From an uncultured Flavobacteriaceae bacterium (lineage in GTDB: Bacteria; Bacteroidota; Bacteroidia; Flavobacteriales; Flavobacteriaceae): DNA of 53,407 nt. The DNA is taken from the NCBI GenBank assembly GCA_937959395.1, contig CALGLR010000050.1, positions 1-53,407 on the forward strand. The letters run 5' to 3'. The notes beneath the pieces were generated by a model that saw nothing but the letters and a program-made list of their open reading frames with translations, did no database searches and had not been told where the DNA came from. The translations under genes were made by a program, and so were the position numbers. Shown piece after piece: positions 1-9,381 of the stretch (position 1 is its first letter; each line of letters begins with the position of its first letter).

Positions 1-41
1 GGCATATAATATTTTTAAGAAAAAAGATGAAGTTCAAGGCG

Positions 42-79
42 AAAAACGCAAGCATAGCTAGGTTACGCTGAGTATTTTT
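42..79. repeat. imperfect palindrome near window start
   Basis: The stretch starts with AAAAACGC, ends with GTATTTTT, and has GCATAGC facing GTTACGC around a TAG centre, so it can fold into an imperfect hairpin. It lies in the 174 bases before the first gene, where I see no coding sequence. It looks like a degenerate intergenic palindrome, but no second copy is visible in this window. Confidence 0.3.
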
Positions 80-174
80 AACGAAGAAATTTGGCTTTTT
101 ACTCAAAAGATTAATGTTATTTTATGTTGATTTAGCTATATTAAACGAATCCCATAAATCAATCACTTAATAAA

Positions 175-570
175 ATGAAATACGCCTTAATATTTTTTAT
201 TTTAATCTATACGAAAAGTTGTAACTCTCAAAAATCTACAGCAGAAAGTTTAGATGGCATTTGGAAGATTACTTCTATAGAAAACAAAAAAATCGCTAAT
301 ATAGATGCTACAAAATGTATCATAAATAGTAGCGAAAATAGTTTAGCGATATCCGTAGGTTGTAATAACCATATGGCCGATTTTAAAATTATTAAAGACA
401 AAATACAGATTAATAATGTTTTCGCTACAGAAAAATACTGCCCAGATTTATCTTTTACAGAAAAAAGACTATGGGATAATTTACCTATTATTTCTGACTA
501 TAAATTAGAAAACAATACTTTAACCCTTATTAACCTTAAAGGAGAAACAGCAATTACACTCGTTAGATAA
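175..570 (+). CDS. META-domain lipoprotein
   Basis: This 131-residue protein begins with a hydrophobic stretch ending at Cys16 (KSC followed by NSQ), as in Bacteroidetes lipoproteins, so it is probably anchored in an envelope membrane. The remainder resembles the META/HslJ family: an opening DGIWKITSIE strand and the family-like GCNNHMADF segment around residue 62. HslJ-like proteins are small beta-rich envelope proteins of poorly defined function, sometimes linked to stress or antibiotic tolerance. The gene converges on valS, with only two bases between their stop codons. The family call rests on the WKI and GCNN patterns and the length; the role is unknown. Confidence 0.7.
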   Translation: MKYALIFFILIYTKSCNSQKSTAESLDGIWKITSIENKKIANIDATKCIINSSENSLAISVGCNNHMADFKIIKDKIQINNVFATEKYCPDLSFTEKRLWDNLPIISDYKLENNTLTLINLKGETAITLVR

Positions 571-572
571 TA

Positions 573-3269
573 TTATTTTAAAGATTGCAAACTTGTTTTT
601 AGAGTTTCCATTTTTGCTAAAGCATCAGCTTCCTTTTTCTTTTCACTAGCTACAACTTGTGGTGGTGCTCCAGCTACAAAACGTTCATTCGCTAACTTCT
701 TTTGAACAGATTTTAAAAAGCCTTCAGTATAATTTAACTCTTCTGTTAACTTTTCTATTTCTGCATCAACATCTATACTTCCTTGCATTGGTACAAAGTA
801 CTCATTCGATTTTACTCTAAATGTTAGAGCACCTTCTACTTTTTCAGAAGTATAATTTATACTTTCTAAATTCCCTAGCTTTTTAATAATTGTATCAAAG
901 GTTGATGTTGCTTTTTCGTTATTAATTACTGAAAAACCAATAGCATCTTTAAAAGCAATATTCTTTTGTTTTCTAATGTTTCTAATACCCGAAATCACTT
1001 CAGAAGCAAATTCAAATTCAGTAATTAAAGACTCATTTATAGGTTTAGTCTCTGGCCATTTAGAAATTATAAGTGCCTCTTCTCGAGTTCTTTCTGAGAT
1101 ATAATGCCATAAGTCTTCTGTTAAAAAAGGCATAAACGGATGTACAATTTTTAAATTCTCTTCAAAAATCGCAATAACACTTGCTAATGTTTTACTATCT
1201 ATTGGCTTTTGATAGGCTGGTTTTACCATTTCTAGCATCCAACCACAAAAATCATCATATATTAATTTATAAATAGACATTAAAGCATCACTTAGTCTGT
1301 ATTTACTAAAATGATCATCTATTTCTATCAATGCTTTTTGAAATTTAGACTCAAACCACTCTATAGCTACTCTACTAGATTCTGGTTGTTCTATAGTAGA
1401 ATCTACTTCCCATCCGTCTACCAATCGATACGCATTCCATATTTTATTACCAAACCCCTTACCTTGTTGGCATAACGTTTCATCAAACATTAAGTCATTA
1501 CCTGCGGCACTACTTAATAATAAGCCGACACGAACACCATCTGCACTATATTGCTCAATAAGTTTTAAGGCATCAGGTGAATTACCTAATGACTTACTCA
1601 TTTTACGACGCTGCTTATCTCTTACTAAACCGGTTAAGTATACATTATTAAAAGGCTTTTCATCTTTATACTCGTACCCAGCAATAATCATTCTAGCCAC
1701 CCAGAAAAACAAAATATCTGGACCCGTTACTAAATCGTTAGTTGGGTAATAATACTTAATTTCTTCATTTTCAGGATTTCTAATACCGTCGAAAACACTC
1801 ATTGGCCATAACCATGATGAAAACCAGGTATCTAATGCATCTGTATCTTGTCTCAGGCTACTAGCTGTTAGCTTTTGGTTGTTGGCTGCCACTCTTGCTT
1901 TTAAAACTGCTTCTTCTATGTTTTCGGCAACTACAAACTCTTCTTTTCCGTCACCATAGAAATAAGCAGGAATTTGCTGTCCCCATAATAATTGACGAGA
2001 AATATTCCAATCTCGAATATTCTCCATCCAGTGACGATACGTATTTTCGAATTTCTTCGGAAACAATTTTATTTCAGAATCTTCACCTAAAACAGCTTTA
2101 ATAGCTGGTTTTACCAAATCTTCCATCTTTAAAAACCATTGATCACTTAAGCGAGGTTCTATAACTGCTTTTGTACGCTCACTGGTTCCTACTTTATTGG
2201 TATGTGTTTCTGTTTTCGTTAAAATGCCTTTTTCCTCTAACTCTATCGCTATCTCTTTACGAGCAACAAATCGGTCTTTACCTTCATAATGTAAACCAAA
2301 ACTATTTAAACTTGCATCATCATTAAAAATATCAATAACTTCTAATTGATGCTTATCCCCAAGAGCTTTATCATTTTCATCGTGAGCTGGAGTCACTTTA
2401 AGACAACCTGTACCAAATTCTATATCTACATATTCATCTTCAATTATTGGTACTACTCTATTTGATAATGGAACAATCGCTTTTTTTCCTTTTAGATGGG
2501 TAAAACGTTCATCATTGGGATTAATACAAATAGCTGTATCTCCAAAAATAGTTTCTGGTCGTGTTGTGGCAATTGTAAGATATTCCTCCTCTAACTCCTC
2601 CAAAGGAGAAGAACTCTCCCCCATAGATCCCTTTCCTTTGGAAAGGACTGGGGATAGGATTTTATAGTTTAAATAATAAAGTGTGCCTTGGCGTTCTTCA
2701 TGTATTACTTCTTCGTCTGAAAGTGTTGTTTTTGCTTCCGGATCCCAATTTACCATACGATACCCTCTGTATATTAAACCCTTGTCATGTAAATCAACAA
2801 ATACTTTAATTACAGCTTCGCTCATATCATCGTCCATAGTAAACTTTGTACGATCCCAATCACAAGAACAGCCTAACTTTTTAAGTTGTTCTAAGATTAC
2901 GCCACCATATTCTTCTGTCCATTCCCATGCGTGCTCTAAAAACTCTTCTCTGGTTAAATCATTTTTATCAATACCTTGAGTTTTAAGTTTCGCAACTACT
3001 TTTGCTTCGGTAGCAATAGAAGCATGATCTGTACCTGGAACCCAACATGCATTTTTACCTTGTAATCGCGCACGACGAATTAATACATCTTGAATTGTAT
3101 TATTAAGCATATGCCCCATGTGCAAGACACCCGTAACATTTGGTGGAGGAATTACTATAGTATATGGTTCTCTTTCATCTGGTGCAGAATGGAAATAATC
3201 ATTCTTCATCCAGTAATCATACCATTTTTCCTCTACCTGTTTTGCATCATATTTTGTTGGAATACTCAT
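573..3269 (-). CDS. valS: valine--tRNA ligase (ValRS)
   Basis: Class I aminoacyl-tRNA synthetase that charges tRNA-Val in the cytoplasm and edits mischarged threonine. The HIGH-type motif is HMGH at residues 50-53, after PPPNVTG; the KMSKS loop is at 556-560; the CP1 editing domain lies between them ([11 protein letters not shown] near 234-244); the anticodon-binding region follows, and a C-terminal coiled coil carries the IEKLTEEL-type sequence. At 898 residues it is slightly long because of about 24 extra residues (roughly 204-227, GC-rich and palindromic at DNA level) at the start of the editing domain. A minus-strand -7 box TACTTTTG lies 30 bases upstream. The identification is secure. 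Confidence 0.98.
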   Translation of the reverse strand: MSIPTKYDAKQVEEKWYDYWMKNDYFHSAPDEREPYTIVIPPPNVTGVLHMGHMLNNTIQDVLIRRARLQGKNACWVPGTDHASIATEAKVVAKLKTQGIDKNDLTREEFLEHAWEWTEEYGGVILEQLKKLGCSCDWDRTKFTMDDDMSEAVIKVFVDLHDKGLIYRGYRMVNWDPEAKTTLSDEEVIHEERQGTLYYLNYKILSPVLSKGKGSMGESSSPLEELEEEYLTIATTRPETIFGDTAICINPNDERFTHLKGKKAIVPLSNRVVPIIEDEYVDIEFGTGCLKVTPAHDENDKALGDKHQLEVIDIFNDDASLNSFGLHYEGKDRFVARKEIAIELEEKGILTKTETHTNKVGTSERTKAVIEPRLSDQWFLKMEDLVKPAIKAVLGEDSEIKLFPKKFENTYRHWMENIRDWNISRQLLWGQQIPAYFYGDGKEEFVVAENIEEAVLKARVAANNQKLTASSLRQDTDALDTWFSSWLWPMSVFDGIRNPENEEIKYYYPTNDLVTGPDILFFWVARMIIAGYEYKDEKPFNNVYLTGLVRDKQRRKMSKSLGNSPDALKLIEQYSADGVRVGLLLSSAAGNDLMFDETLCQQGKGFGNKIWNAYRLVDGWEVDSTIEQPESSRVAIEWFESKFQKALIEIDDHFSKYRLSDALMSIYKLIYDDFCGWMLEMVKPAYQKPIDSKTLASVIAIFEENLKIVHPFMPFLTEDLWHYISERTREEALIISKWPETKPINESLITEFEFASEVISGIRNIRKQKNIAFKDAIGFSVINNEKATSTFDTIIKKLGNLESINYTSEKVEGALTFRVKSNEYFVPMQGSIDVDAEIEKLTEELNYTEGFLKSVQKKLANERFVAGAPPQVVASEKKKEADALAKMETLKTSLQSLK
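2589..2660 (-). repeat. in-frame palindromic insertion inside valS
   Basis: About 72 bases, much richer in C and G than the surrounding gene, contain two nested palindromes (CTCCTCCAAAGGAG and CCTTTCCTTTGGAAAGG on the plus strand). They encode roughly residues 204-227 of ValRS with no stop codon. In the family as I know it, the strand before this point (LYYLNYK) runs almost directly into the segment ending in [10 protein letters not shown]. The CCCC/CTTTGG composition resembles the palindrome at 31,117-31,133 and common flavobacterial intergenic repeats. I infer insertion of such a repeat into the coding sequence; the exact edges are uncertain. Confidence 0.6.
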
Positions 3270-3299
3270 ACTTTGGAATAGTTTTTGAAATATATTTTA

Positions 3300-3307
3300 C
3301 AAAAGTA
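3300..3307 (-). promoter_or_regulatory. -7 promoter box for valS
   Basis: The minus strand reads TACTTTTG, an exact match to the Bacteroidetes -7 consensus TAnnTTTG, 30 bases upstream of the valS ATG. No clear -33 TTG is seen at the usual spacing. Confidence 0.5.
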
Positions 3308-3371
3308 CTTATATTTCTGTTTCTGTAAAATTATAAGTCGTATTAATGTATTGATAAAACTAACATACGAA

Positions 3372-3403
3372 TTTGTATACATGCATTACGTCTAATATTT
3401 TTG
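3372..3403 (+). promoter_or_regulatory. promoter of the DUF1573 gene
   Basis: TTTG at 3372-3375 and TATTTTTG at 3396-3403 are separated by 20 bases. This matches the flavobacterial arrangement TTG-N(17-23)-TAnnTTTG. It lies about 50 bases before the ATG at 3455 and overlaps a TTG at 3401 that could be mistaken for a start codon. Confidence 0.65.
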
Positions 3404-3454
3404 CAGAACGCTAAAAAAGTAAGTAAGTTTACATTAACTAAAAAAACGAAAACA

Positions 3455-3877
3455 ATGAAAAAATTTGTAATACTATTATTTATTGGTTTGATTAGCCTTT
3501 CAATTAATGCTCAAGAAAAAGTAGCAAAAATTGAATTTAAGCAAACAACGATAGATTATGGAACAATAGAGAAAGGAGCAGATGGCGTTAGAACTTTCGA
3601 ATTCACTAATACAGGAGACGCACCTTTAATTGTATCTAAGGTTAGCTCTAGCTGTGGTTGTACAGTTCCTAAAAAACCAGAAGGGCCAATTATGCCAGGA
3701 GCAACTGGTGAAATCGAAGTAAAATATGACACAAAACGTGTAATGCCTATAAGAAAAACAATTACTGTTTTATCTAATGCAGATACTCCAACTGTTGCTT
3801 TAAAAATTAAAGGTGAAGTTGTAAAAAGCAAAAGTGTTTTAGAGAAAAAAGATAAAAAAAGCGTAATGGAACAATAA
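3455..3877 (+). CDS. secreted DUF1573 domain protein
   Basis: Start placed at ATG 3455, which gives a clean signal peptide (MKKFVILLFIGLISLSINAQ); an upstream in-frame TTG at 3401 lies inside the promoter. The 140-residue product is exported and consists of one DUF1573 immunoglobulin-like domain, with the typical FEFTNTGDAPLIV strand, the SSCGCTVP motif and the YDTKR segment. The family is abundant in Bacteroidetes envelopes; its biochemical role is not established. The C-terminus is a lysine-rich tail. The gene ends in a strong bidirectional terminator shared with the convergent protease gene and appears monocistronic. Confidence 0.85.
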   Translation: MKKFVILLFIGLISLSINAQEKVAKIEFKQTTIDYGTIEKGADGVRTFEFTNTGDAPLIVSKVSSSCGCTVPKKPEGPIMPGATGEIEVKYDTKRVMPIRKTITVLSNADTPTVALKIKGEVVKSKSVLEKKDKKSVMEQ

Positions 3878-3896
3878 TACATTCCTAACGTATAAT

Positions 3897-3929
3897 AAAA
3901 AAGCCAAAGTCAATGACTTTGGCTTTTTT
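3897..3929. terminator. bidirectional intrinsic terminator
   Basis: An 11-bp stem (AAGCCAAAGTC / GACTTTGGCTT) with a 3-base loop at 3901-3925 is flanked by A-rich and T-rich runs. It can therefore end transcription from both the DUF1573 gene (plus) and the protease gene (minus). Confidence 0.85.
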
Positions 3930-3960
3930 ATTGATTTATATTATCATTTCTAAATAGAAT

Positions 3961-5322
3961 TTAATTTTTTAATAATGATTTTAGAATAAAAGAGGCTTTT
4001 ATTTTTATACCATAGCGTTCAACAACCATATTAATTCTTTTTCCATCCTTACCTTGAAGTTTTTCCACAACTTCTTGTAGCGAACTACTAGATAGGTTAT
4101 TGGCTCCAACCGAAATAATAACATCACCTTTTCTTAATCCTGCTTTTTCTGCCGGAGAATTTGGTCTAATGTTAGCAATATTAAATATAGGCTTAATTAC
4201 CACTTTAGTTTTTGGTGAGTATATGGCATCTATACGAACAACGTTCTTACTCTTCGAATCTCCATAGCCATTAGAAACGACATCAATTTCTTTTTCTGTA
4301 ACCAATTTAATTCCTGCATGCTCAATTTCTATCCCACTTTTATTATACTCGAAAGGGTCTTTAAAATTGCCGTTTTTCTTTAAAATGATCTTTGCATTTT
4401 TATAATTAATAATAGTAGTAAATCGTTTTAATATTTCTCCACCAAAACTTCCGTTTCTATTCTTAATATTTTTAAAATTTGCAACAATACTAGAATCTGG
4501 AAAAGCAACTTTTGGATTTTCTACTATAAAAGAATTCAATTTAAAAGCATCTATTTTTGTTCGTTTACCATAAACACTACCACTTAATCCAAAACCTAAA
4601 AAATCTTTAAAATAATTATCTTCAGCCTTAATACCTAAACTATTATTTTCAAAAAGCCATAAAGAATCACTACTTCCAGAATCAATTAAAAGTTTTACAG
4701 GGATTTCTTTGCCTTCAATAATTGCTTGAGCATTTAAATAAGGTTTATCATTATAAAATTCTAGATTAAGTACTTCACATTTTTTACAAACCTTAAACTT
4801 ATAATTTTCATGTTTAGTTAATTTTATAAATCGTTTTGTGTAATTAATTTCTACTACAAAATCCTTAAAAAAATCGAATCCAATAATTCCATGTACAGGA
4901 ATTCCTAGTTTAGGCGTAAAATTTATAGAAGAATTAAATATGGCATAAAATACCTGATTATAATTAACAGCATCTCCTATTTTAAATTTATTTCTAGAAG
5001 ATTTTAAAGCTTCAACTAATCCATCATTACCTAATCCTTTGAGATATATTTTCTCAGTATTTATAACCTTAAGTGAATCTGAATCTTTTATAAAATTAAA
5101 AACAATAGGCTTCCTTACTCCCGTATCTAATAAGAAAGATAGTTCTATATTATTTACTTCAACAGGAATAACAATAAGATTATTAATTAATTGAAAATTA
5201 ATTTTACTGTATTTCTTGTCACTATTCATTTTATATGACGCCTGAGAAAAGCAGCTAAAGCTTAGTAATAAAGCGAAAATAAAACTACAGATAAGTGTTT
5301 TAATTTTTAAAATAGCGAACAT
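3961..5322 (-). CDS. aspartyl protease with PDZ domain
   Basis: A 453-residue exported protein with an N-terminal signal segment (residues 8-26). It carries two retropepsin-like active-site motifs, LLDTG (Asp66) and LLIDSGSS (Asp near 214), so it may act as a single-chain two-lobed aspartyl protease. A C-terminal PDZ domain (about 370-450) contains NSPAEKAGLRKGDVI. Such retropepsin-PDZ proteins are common in Bacteroidetes, are presumed to act in the periplasm, and have no well-defined substrates. It converges on the DUF1573 gene, sharing its terminator, and diverges from the aminotransferase. A TAACTTTA near-match to the -7 box lies immediately before the start. Confidence 0.8.
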   Translation of the reverse strand: MFAILKIKTLICSFIFALLLSFSCFSQASYKMNSDKKYSKINFQLINNLIVIPVEVNNIELSFLLDTGVRKPIVFNFIKDSDSLKVINTEKIYLKGLGNDGLVEALKSSRNKFKIGDAVNYNQVFYAIFNSSINFTPKLGIPVHGIIGFDFFKDFVVEINYTKRFIKLTKHENYKFKVCKKCEVLNLEFYNDKPYLNAQAIIEGKEIPVKLLIDSGSSDSLWLFENNSLGIKAEDNYFKDFLGFGLSGSVYGKRTKIDAFKLNSFIVENPKVAFPDSSIVANFKNIKNRNGSFGGEILKRFTTIINYKNAKIILKKNGNFKDPFEYNKSGIEIEHAGIKLVTEKEIDVVSNGYGDSKSKNVVRIDAIYSPKTKVVIKPIFNIANIRPNSPAEKAGLRKGDVIISVGANNLSSSSLQEVVEKLQGKDGKRINMVVERYGIKIKASFILKSLLKN

Positions 5323-5401
5323 CTTTTAAAGTTACACATCTAAACTATAATAATTGAAATTAATAGCTATTATTTTAGTAACACATTTAGATATTTTTTC
5401 G

Positions 5402-5409
5402 CAACTTTG
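5402..5409 (+). promoter_or_regulatory. probable -7 box of the aminotransferase-murB operon
   Basis: CAACTTTG differs from TAnnTTTG at one base and ends 18 bases before the ATG at 5428. Its position also argues against using the in-frame TTG at 5407 as the start. Confidence 0.4.
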
Positions 5410-5427
5410 CACTTTAATTTTATCAAA

Positions 5428-6618
5428 ATGCCAACAATTTCAAGAAAAGGCAAATCAATGCCACAATCACCAATTCGTAAATTGGTCCCCTTTGCTGAAA
5501 AGGCAGCAAAAGAAGGTAAATCTATTTATTACCTTAACATAGGTCAACCAGACATAAAAACGCCTAAAATAGCAATGCAAGCTGTTAAAGATAGTGATAT
5601 TGATGTTTTATCGTATTCTAGGTCTGAAGGTTCTGAAACTTACCGTAAAAAAATAGCAAACTATTATGCTAAAAATGATATAAATGTAACTCATGAAGAT
5701 ATAATAGTTACTACTGGAGGCAGTGAAGCACTGCTCTTTACATTTGGGAGTATTATGGATGTTGATGATGAAGTTATTATTCCTGAACCATTTTACGCCA
5801 ATTACAATGGTTTTTCTACCGCTTCAGGAGTAAAAGTAGTACCTGTAATTTCAAAAATTGAGGATAACTTTGCTTTACCTCCAATTGAAGAATTCGAGAA
5901 ACTAATTACACCAAAAACTAAAGCCATTTTAATATGTAATCCTGGTAATCCAACTGGGTATTTATATTCAAAAGAAGAAATACAAAAATTAGCTTCGATA
6001 GTTAAAAAACATGATTTATTTTTAATAGCCGACGAAGTTTATCGTGAATTTGCTTACGATGGAGAAGTGCATTACTCTATAATGCAAGAACCAGATTTAG
6101 ATAAACATGCAATAATTATAGATTCTGTTTCCAAACGATATAGTATGTGTGGAGCAAGAATTGGTTGTTTAGTTTCTAGAAATAGTGACGTTATACAAAC
6201 AGCTTTAAAGTTTGCTCAAGCCAGATTAAGCCCACCCACTTTAGCACAAATTGCTAGTGAAGCTGCGTTAGATACTCCGCAAAGTTATTTTGATGATGTT
6301 ATTGAAGAATATGTAGAACGACGTAATACATTAATTAGCGAACTTGATAAAGTGGAAGGCGTTAAGGTAGCAAATCCTAAAGGTGCTTTTTATTGTATTG
6401 CAGAACTACCTGTAAAAAATAGTGATCATTTTGCGCAATGGCTTTTAGAATCTTTTGATGTTAATGGTGAAACAATTATGGTAGCTCCAGCAGCTGGATT
6501 CTACTCTACACATGGAGTAGGTTTAAACCAAATTCGTATTGCATACGTGTTAAATAAAGAAAGTCTAGTTAAAGCAGTAAATATTATTAAGGAAGCCTTA
6601 AAAGTTTACAAAGATTAG
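5428..6618 (+). CDS. class I/II pyridoxal-phosphate aminotransferase
   Basis: The ATG at 5428 is chosen over an in-frame TTG at 5407 because the protein then begins at MPTISRKG and the -7 box lies just upstream. The 396-residue fold-type I enzyme shows NIGQPDIKTP at the N-terminus, NPGNPTGYLYS in the middle, and the PLP-lysine motif SVSKRYSMCGARIG. It is an aspartate/alanine-type aminotransferase; the exact amino donor cannot be read from sequence. Its TAG stop shares a base with the GTG start of murB (TAGTG), so the two genes are likely translationally coupled. Confidence 0.88.
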   Translation: MPTISRKGKSMPQSPIRKLVPFAEKAAKEGKSIYYLNIGQPDIKTPKIAMQAVKDSDIDVLSYSRSEGSETYRKKIANYYAKNDINVTHEDIIVTTGGSEALLFTFGSIMDVDDEVIIPEPFYANYNGFSTASGVKVVPVISKIEDNFALPPIEEFEKLITPKTKAILICNPGNPTGYLYSKEEIQKLASIVKKHDLFLIADEVYREFAYDGEVHYSIMQEPDLDKHAIIIDSVSKRYSMCGARIGCLVSRNSDVIQTALKFAQARLSPPTLAQIASEAALDTPQSYFDDVIEEYVERRNTLISELDKVEGVKVANPKGAFYCIAELPVKNSDHFAQWLLESFDVNGETIMVAPAAGFYSTHGVGLNQIRIAYVLNKESLVKAVNIIKEALKVYKD

Positions 6619-7628
6619 TGTTAATACTAAATGACATATCGTTAAAAGATTATAATACTTTTGGTATTGATGTTATGGCGAAACATTTTGTTTCGGTTAA
6701 TACTATTGATGAATTAACTACAGCATTAAAACTAAAAGAATACTCTAAAAAATTTATATTAGGAGGAGGAAGTAATATACTACTTACTAAAAATATGGAT
6801 GCTTTAGTTATTCATATTAACCTAAAAGGGAAAGAAATTGTTTCTCAAATAAAAGACACCGTAATTGTAAAATCTCAAGCTGGTGAAAATTGGCATGAAT
6901 TTGTTTTATGGTGTTTAAAGCAAGATTATGGCGGTTTAGAAAACATGTCTCTAATACCTGGAAATGTAGGCACAGCACCAATTCAAAATATTGGAGCTTA
7001 TGGTGTTGAATTAAAAGATCACTTTATATCTTGTGAAGCCATAGACTTGCAAACTTTAGAGCGCAAAACATTTAATAATTCCGATTGCGATTTTGGTTAT
7101 AGAAATTCAATATTTAAACAAGCAGCCAAAGGAAAATATATAATTACCAGTGTAAATTTTAGGCTTTCTATAAAAAATCATACGCTTAGAACTAATTATG
7201 GTTCTATTCAAGAGGAACTTAATAGCTTGAAAGTAATACCTACGATTCAAAACATTTCAAAAGCAGTAATAAATATTAGAGAAAGTAAATTACCAAACCC
7301 TAAAGAAATAGGAAATAGTGGTAGTTTTTTTAAAAATCCAATAATTAATAAGACACAATTTAAAATACTAGAAGAAAAATTCCCCGATGTTCCTTCTTAT
7401 AGTATATCAGAAGAAACTATAAAAGTACCTGCTGGCTGGCTTATTGAGAAAGCTGGATTTAAAGGAAAAACATTTAAAAACTATGGCGTGCATAAAAAAC
7501 AAGCTTTAGTTTTAGTAAATTACGGAGGTGCAAAAGGAGGAGATATTTTAAAACTTTCTAAATTAATACAAGAAACTATTTATCGTATCTTTGACATCTC
7601 AATTGAAACAGAAGTTAATATTTTGTGA
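6618..7628 (+). CDS. murB: UDP-N-acetylmuramate dehydrogenase
   Basis: FAD-dependent enzyme that reduces UDP-GlcNAc-enolpyruvate to UDP-MurNAc in peptidoglycan synthesis. The 336-residue product opens with ISLKDYNTFGID, then the FAD-binding LGGGSNIL, LSLIPGNVGTAPIQNIGAYG, the GSFFKNP motif with the catalytic serine region, and a C-terminal domain with AGWLIEKAGFKG, consistent with a type I MurB. The start is GTG, overlapping the stop of the aminotransferase; there is no better in-frame ATG. Cytoplasmic. I consider the identification secure. Confidence 0.95.
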   Translation: MLILNDISLKDYNTFGIDVMAKHFVSVNTIDELTTALKLKEYSKKFILGGGSNILLTKNMDALVIHINLKGKEIVSQIKDTVIVKSQAGENWHEFVLWCLKQDYGGLENMSLIPGNVGTAPIQNIGAYGVELKDHFISCEAIDLQTLERKTFNNSDCDFGYRNSIFKQAAKGKYIITSVNFRLSIKNHTLRTNYGSIQEELNSLKVIPTIQNISKAVINIRESKLPNPKEIGNSGSFFKNPIINKTQFKILEEKFPDVPSYSISEETIKVPAGWLIEKAGFKGKTFKNYGVHKKQALVLVNYGGAKGGDILKLSKLIQETIYRIFDISIETEVNIL

Positions 7629-7699
7629 AATAAATATTTAATACAATATCTAATACATTAATTAGTTACCCTAACTACTTAGTAACCAAAAATACTAAT

Positions 7700-8230
7700 T
7701 TGATTAGCACTATAGAACAAAATATCGTTGCCCTTCTTAAAGAAGGTGACAAAAAAGCGATGTCGTTACTTTATGATAACTATTCGGCCGCATTACTAGG
7801 GGTTATTAAGAAAGTTATTTCTGATGACGACTTTGCTCAAGATGTATTACAAGAAAGTTACATCAAGGTATGGAAAAATGCTAAATCTTATAACCCGGAT
7901 AAAGCAAAACTTTTTACTTGGTTATATAGAATTGCATACAACACCGCTATAGATAAAGTGAGGTCTATAAATAATAAATCTGGTAAGGAAGTCCAAATAG
8001 AAGAGTCTAACGTATATAAATTGACAACCAAGAGTTTAAACCAAGATACTATAGATATTAAAAAGCATTTAGGAACTCTAGAAAGTAAATATCAAATTGT
8101 AATTAACGCATTGTTTTTTGAAGGGATGACCCAACAAGAAGCAAGCGAAGAACTAGAAATCCCTTTAGGGACCATAAAATCCAGACTAAAAATTGGATTA
8201 CGAGAATTGAAGAAAATTTACAACCCTTAA
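7700..8230 (+). CDS. ECF-type RNA polymerase sigma factor
   Basis: The start is TTG (no in-frame ATG upstream), giving MISTIEQNIVALLKEGD. The 176-residue protein has region 2 (LYDNYSAALLGV, then QDVLQESYIKVWKNAKSYNP and FTWLYRIAYNTAID) and region 4 (LNALFFEGMTQQEASEELEIPLGTIKSRL) of extracytoplasmic-function sigma factors. The next gene, ten bases on, encodes a membrane anti-sigma factor, so this sigma factor is probably held at the membrane until a signal arrives, as in SigK/RskA-type pairs. The regulon is unknown. Confidence 0.9.
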   Translation: MISTIEQNIVALLKEGDKKAMSLLYDNYSAALLGVIKKVISDDDFAQDVLQESYIKVWKNAKSYNPDKAKLFTWLYRIAYNTAIDKVRSINNKSGKEVQIEESNVYKLTTKSLNQDTIDIKKHLGTLESKYQIVINALFFEGMTQQEASEELEIPLGTIKSRLKIGLRELKKIYNP

Positions 8231-8243
8231 TCGTGTAAATGTG

Positions 8244-9050
8244 ATGAGCAATAAATTTAATATATCCCTGAGTTCAGACCTTTTAGAAAAATATCTAATT
8301 GGTCAGGCATCAGATTCAGAAACCAAAATCATTGAGGATTTAATTAATAAAGATCCTGAAGTGAAAGCGGCTTATGATAAAATGCAATGTGATTTAGAAC
8401 TAGTTTCTCAAGCAAATGCTGTAGAAGCTCCAAGTCATTTATTAACTAATATTCTTAGTGAATTAGATGATAAGCCTGTAGTTACTATGGCAACAAATAA
8501 TAAATCTGAACGTAAAAGAACATGGGCTAGTTTTGCAGTAGCTGCTAGTGTAGCTGCATTACTTTTTGGTGCCACTTCTTATAAATTATATCAACAAAAC
8601 CAACAATTATTATCAGAAAACCAAGTAATAGTTGAAGAAATATTTGATTTAAGAACAGATATTGCTACTAATCATTCTACTTTAGATTTTCTAAGAAAAC
8701 ACTTAGATCAATTAAATAACCCAGAAACTGAAAAGTATGTTTTAAAAGGGAATCGTAGAGCAAAAGATTTACAAACAGTAGTATACATAAATTCAAAAGA
8801 ACAAACGTCTATGCTGGATGTTGTTTCATTACCAAGTTTACAAAAAGAAAAATGTTACCAAATATGGGCAGATATTCAAGGTAAAATGGTGAGTTTAGGT
8901 ATTCTAAATGAAGCTGATAGACGCTTACAAAACATCCCTTACACAAAAGACGCTTTAGGTTTAAGTATTACTATAGAACCTAAAGGAGGAAGCATAGAAG
9001 CTTCATCGGAAACACCCGTAGCAGAAATATCTCTTAAACTTAATGATTAA
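8244..9050 (+). CDS. anti-sigma factor, RskA-like
   Basis: A 268-residue membrane protein. The cytoplasmic N-terminus (to about 85, with LLEKYLIGQASDSETKIIEDLI) resembles the anti-sigma zinc-finger-like domain but shows no HxxxCxxC motif. One membrane segment lies near 90-108 (TWASFAVAASVAALLFGA). After a coiled coil comes an RskA C-terminal domain (KCYQIWADIQGKMVSLGIL, then ITIEPKGGSIEASSETPV). It should bind the sigma factor encoded just upstream. GTG at 8241 immediately precedes ATG 8244; I use the ATG. An intrinsic terminator follows. Confidence 0.85.
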   Translation: MSNKFNISLSSDLLEKYLIGQASDSETKIIEDLINKDPEVKAAYDKMQCDLELVSQANAVEAPSHLLTNILSELDDKPVVTMATNNKSERKRTWASFAVAASVAALLFGATSYKLYQQNQQLLSENQVIVEEIFDLRTDIATNHSTLDFLRKHLDQLNNPETEKYVLKGNRRAKDLQTVVYINSKEQTSMLDVVSLPSLQKEKCYQIWADIQGKMVSLGILNEADRRLQNIPYTKDALGLSITIEPKGGSIEASSETPVAEISLKLND

Positions 9051-9083
9051 GTTTATATAAATAAACCACTTGTTATTAACTAG

Positions 9084-9117
9084 AAAAATCTCGACATAAT
9101 GTGTCGAGATTTTTTTA
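9084..9117 (+). terminator. intrinsic terminator after the sigma/anti-sigma pair
   Basis: The hairpin ATCTCGACA / TGTCGAGAT is preceded by an A run and followed by seven T. It lies 34 bases after the anti-sigma stop codon. Confidence 0.85.
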
Positions 9118-9173
9118 TGTATATAATTTTATATGCTTTTTTTTATCAAGAACGATGGTTAAACTCTACTTGG

Positions 9174-9281
9174 TTGGCTTCCACTACGCTCAGCCGCCAT
9201 TAAACAAGTGCGTAAATAATGGATAATAAATGAAACTAAAATTAGTTATACTTGCTGGTGGTTGAGCGAAGCCGAAGCCAC
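9174..9281. repeat. inverted-repeat intergenic element
   Basis: Two 26-base arms in inverted orientation (9174-9199, beginning TTGGCTTCCACTACGCTCA; 9256-9281, ending GCGAAGCCGAAGCCAC) enclose 56 AT-rich bases. They match at most positions. The arms carry the GCTCA/TGAGCG core typical of flavobacterial repeats. The stretch 9051-9381 has no gene: it holds the terminator, this element and the promoter at 9326-9356. Confidence 0.7.
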
Positions 9282-9325
9282 AATTTAATTCCATTTCATT
9301 TAAATACTAATCAAAATTAGAGCAC

Positions 9326-9356
9326 TTTGTTAATCTTATCAAAAGCAGTATCTTTG
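9326..9356 (+). promoter_or_regulatory. promoter for small membrane protein and glycosyltransferase
   Basis: TTTG at 9326-9329 and TATCTTTG at 9349-9356 are separated by 19 bases, a full match to the flavobacterial promoter pattern. The ATG follows 26 bases later. Confidence 0.7.
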
Positions 9357-9381
9357 GAGTCAACAACTATTAATTATTTTA

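Noticed and set aside
2683-2979. Plus-strand frame within valS
   Set aside because: Serine-rich antisense shadow of a conserved coding sequence; no start context.
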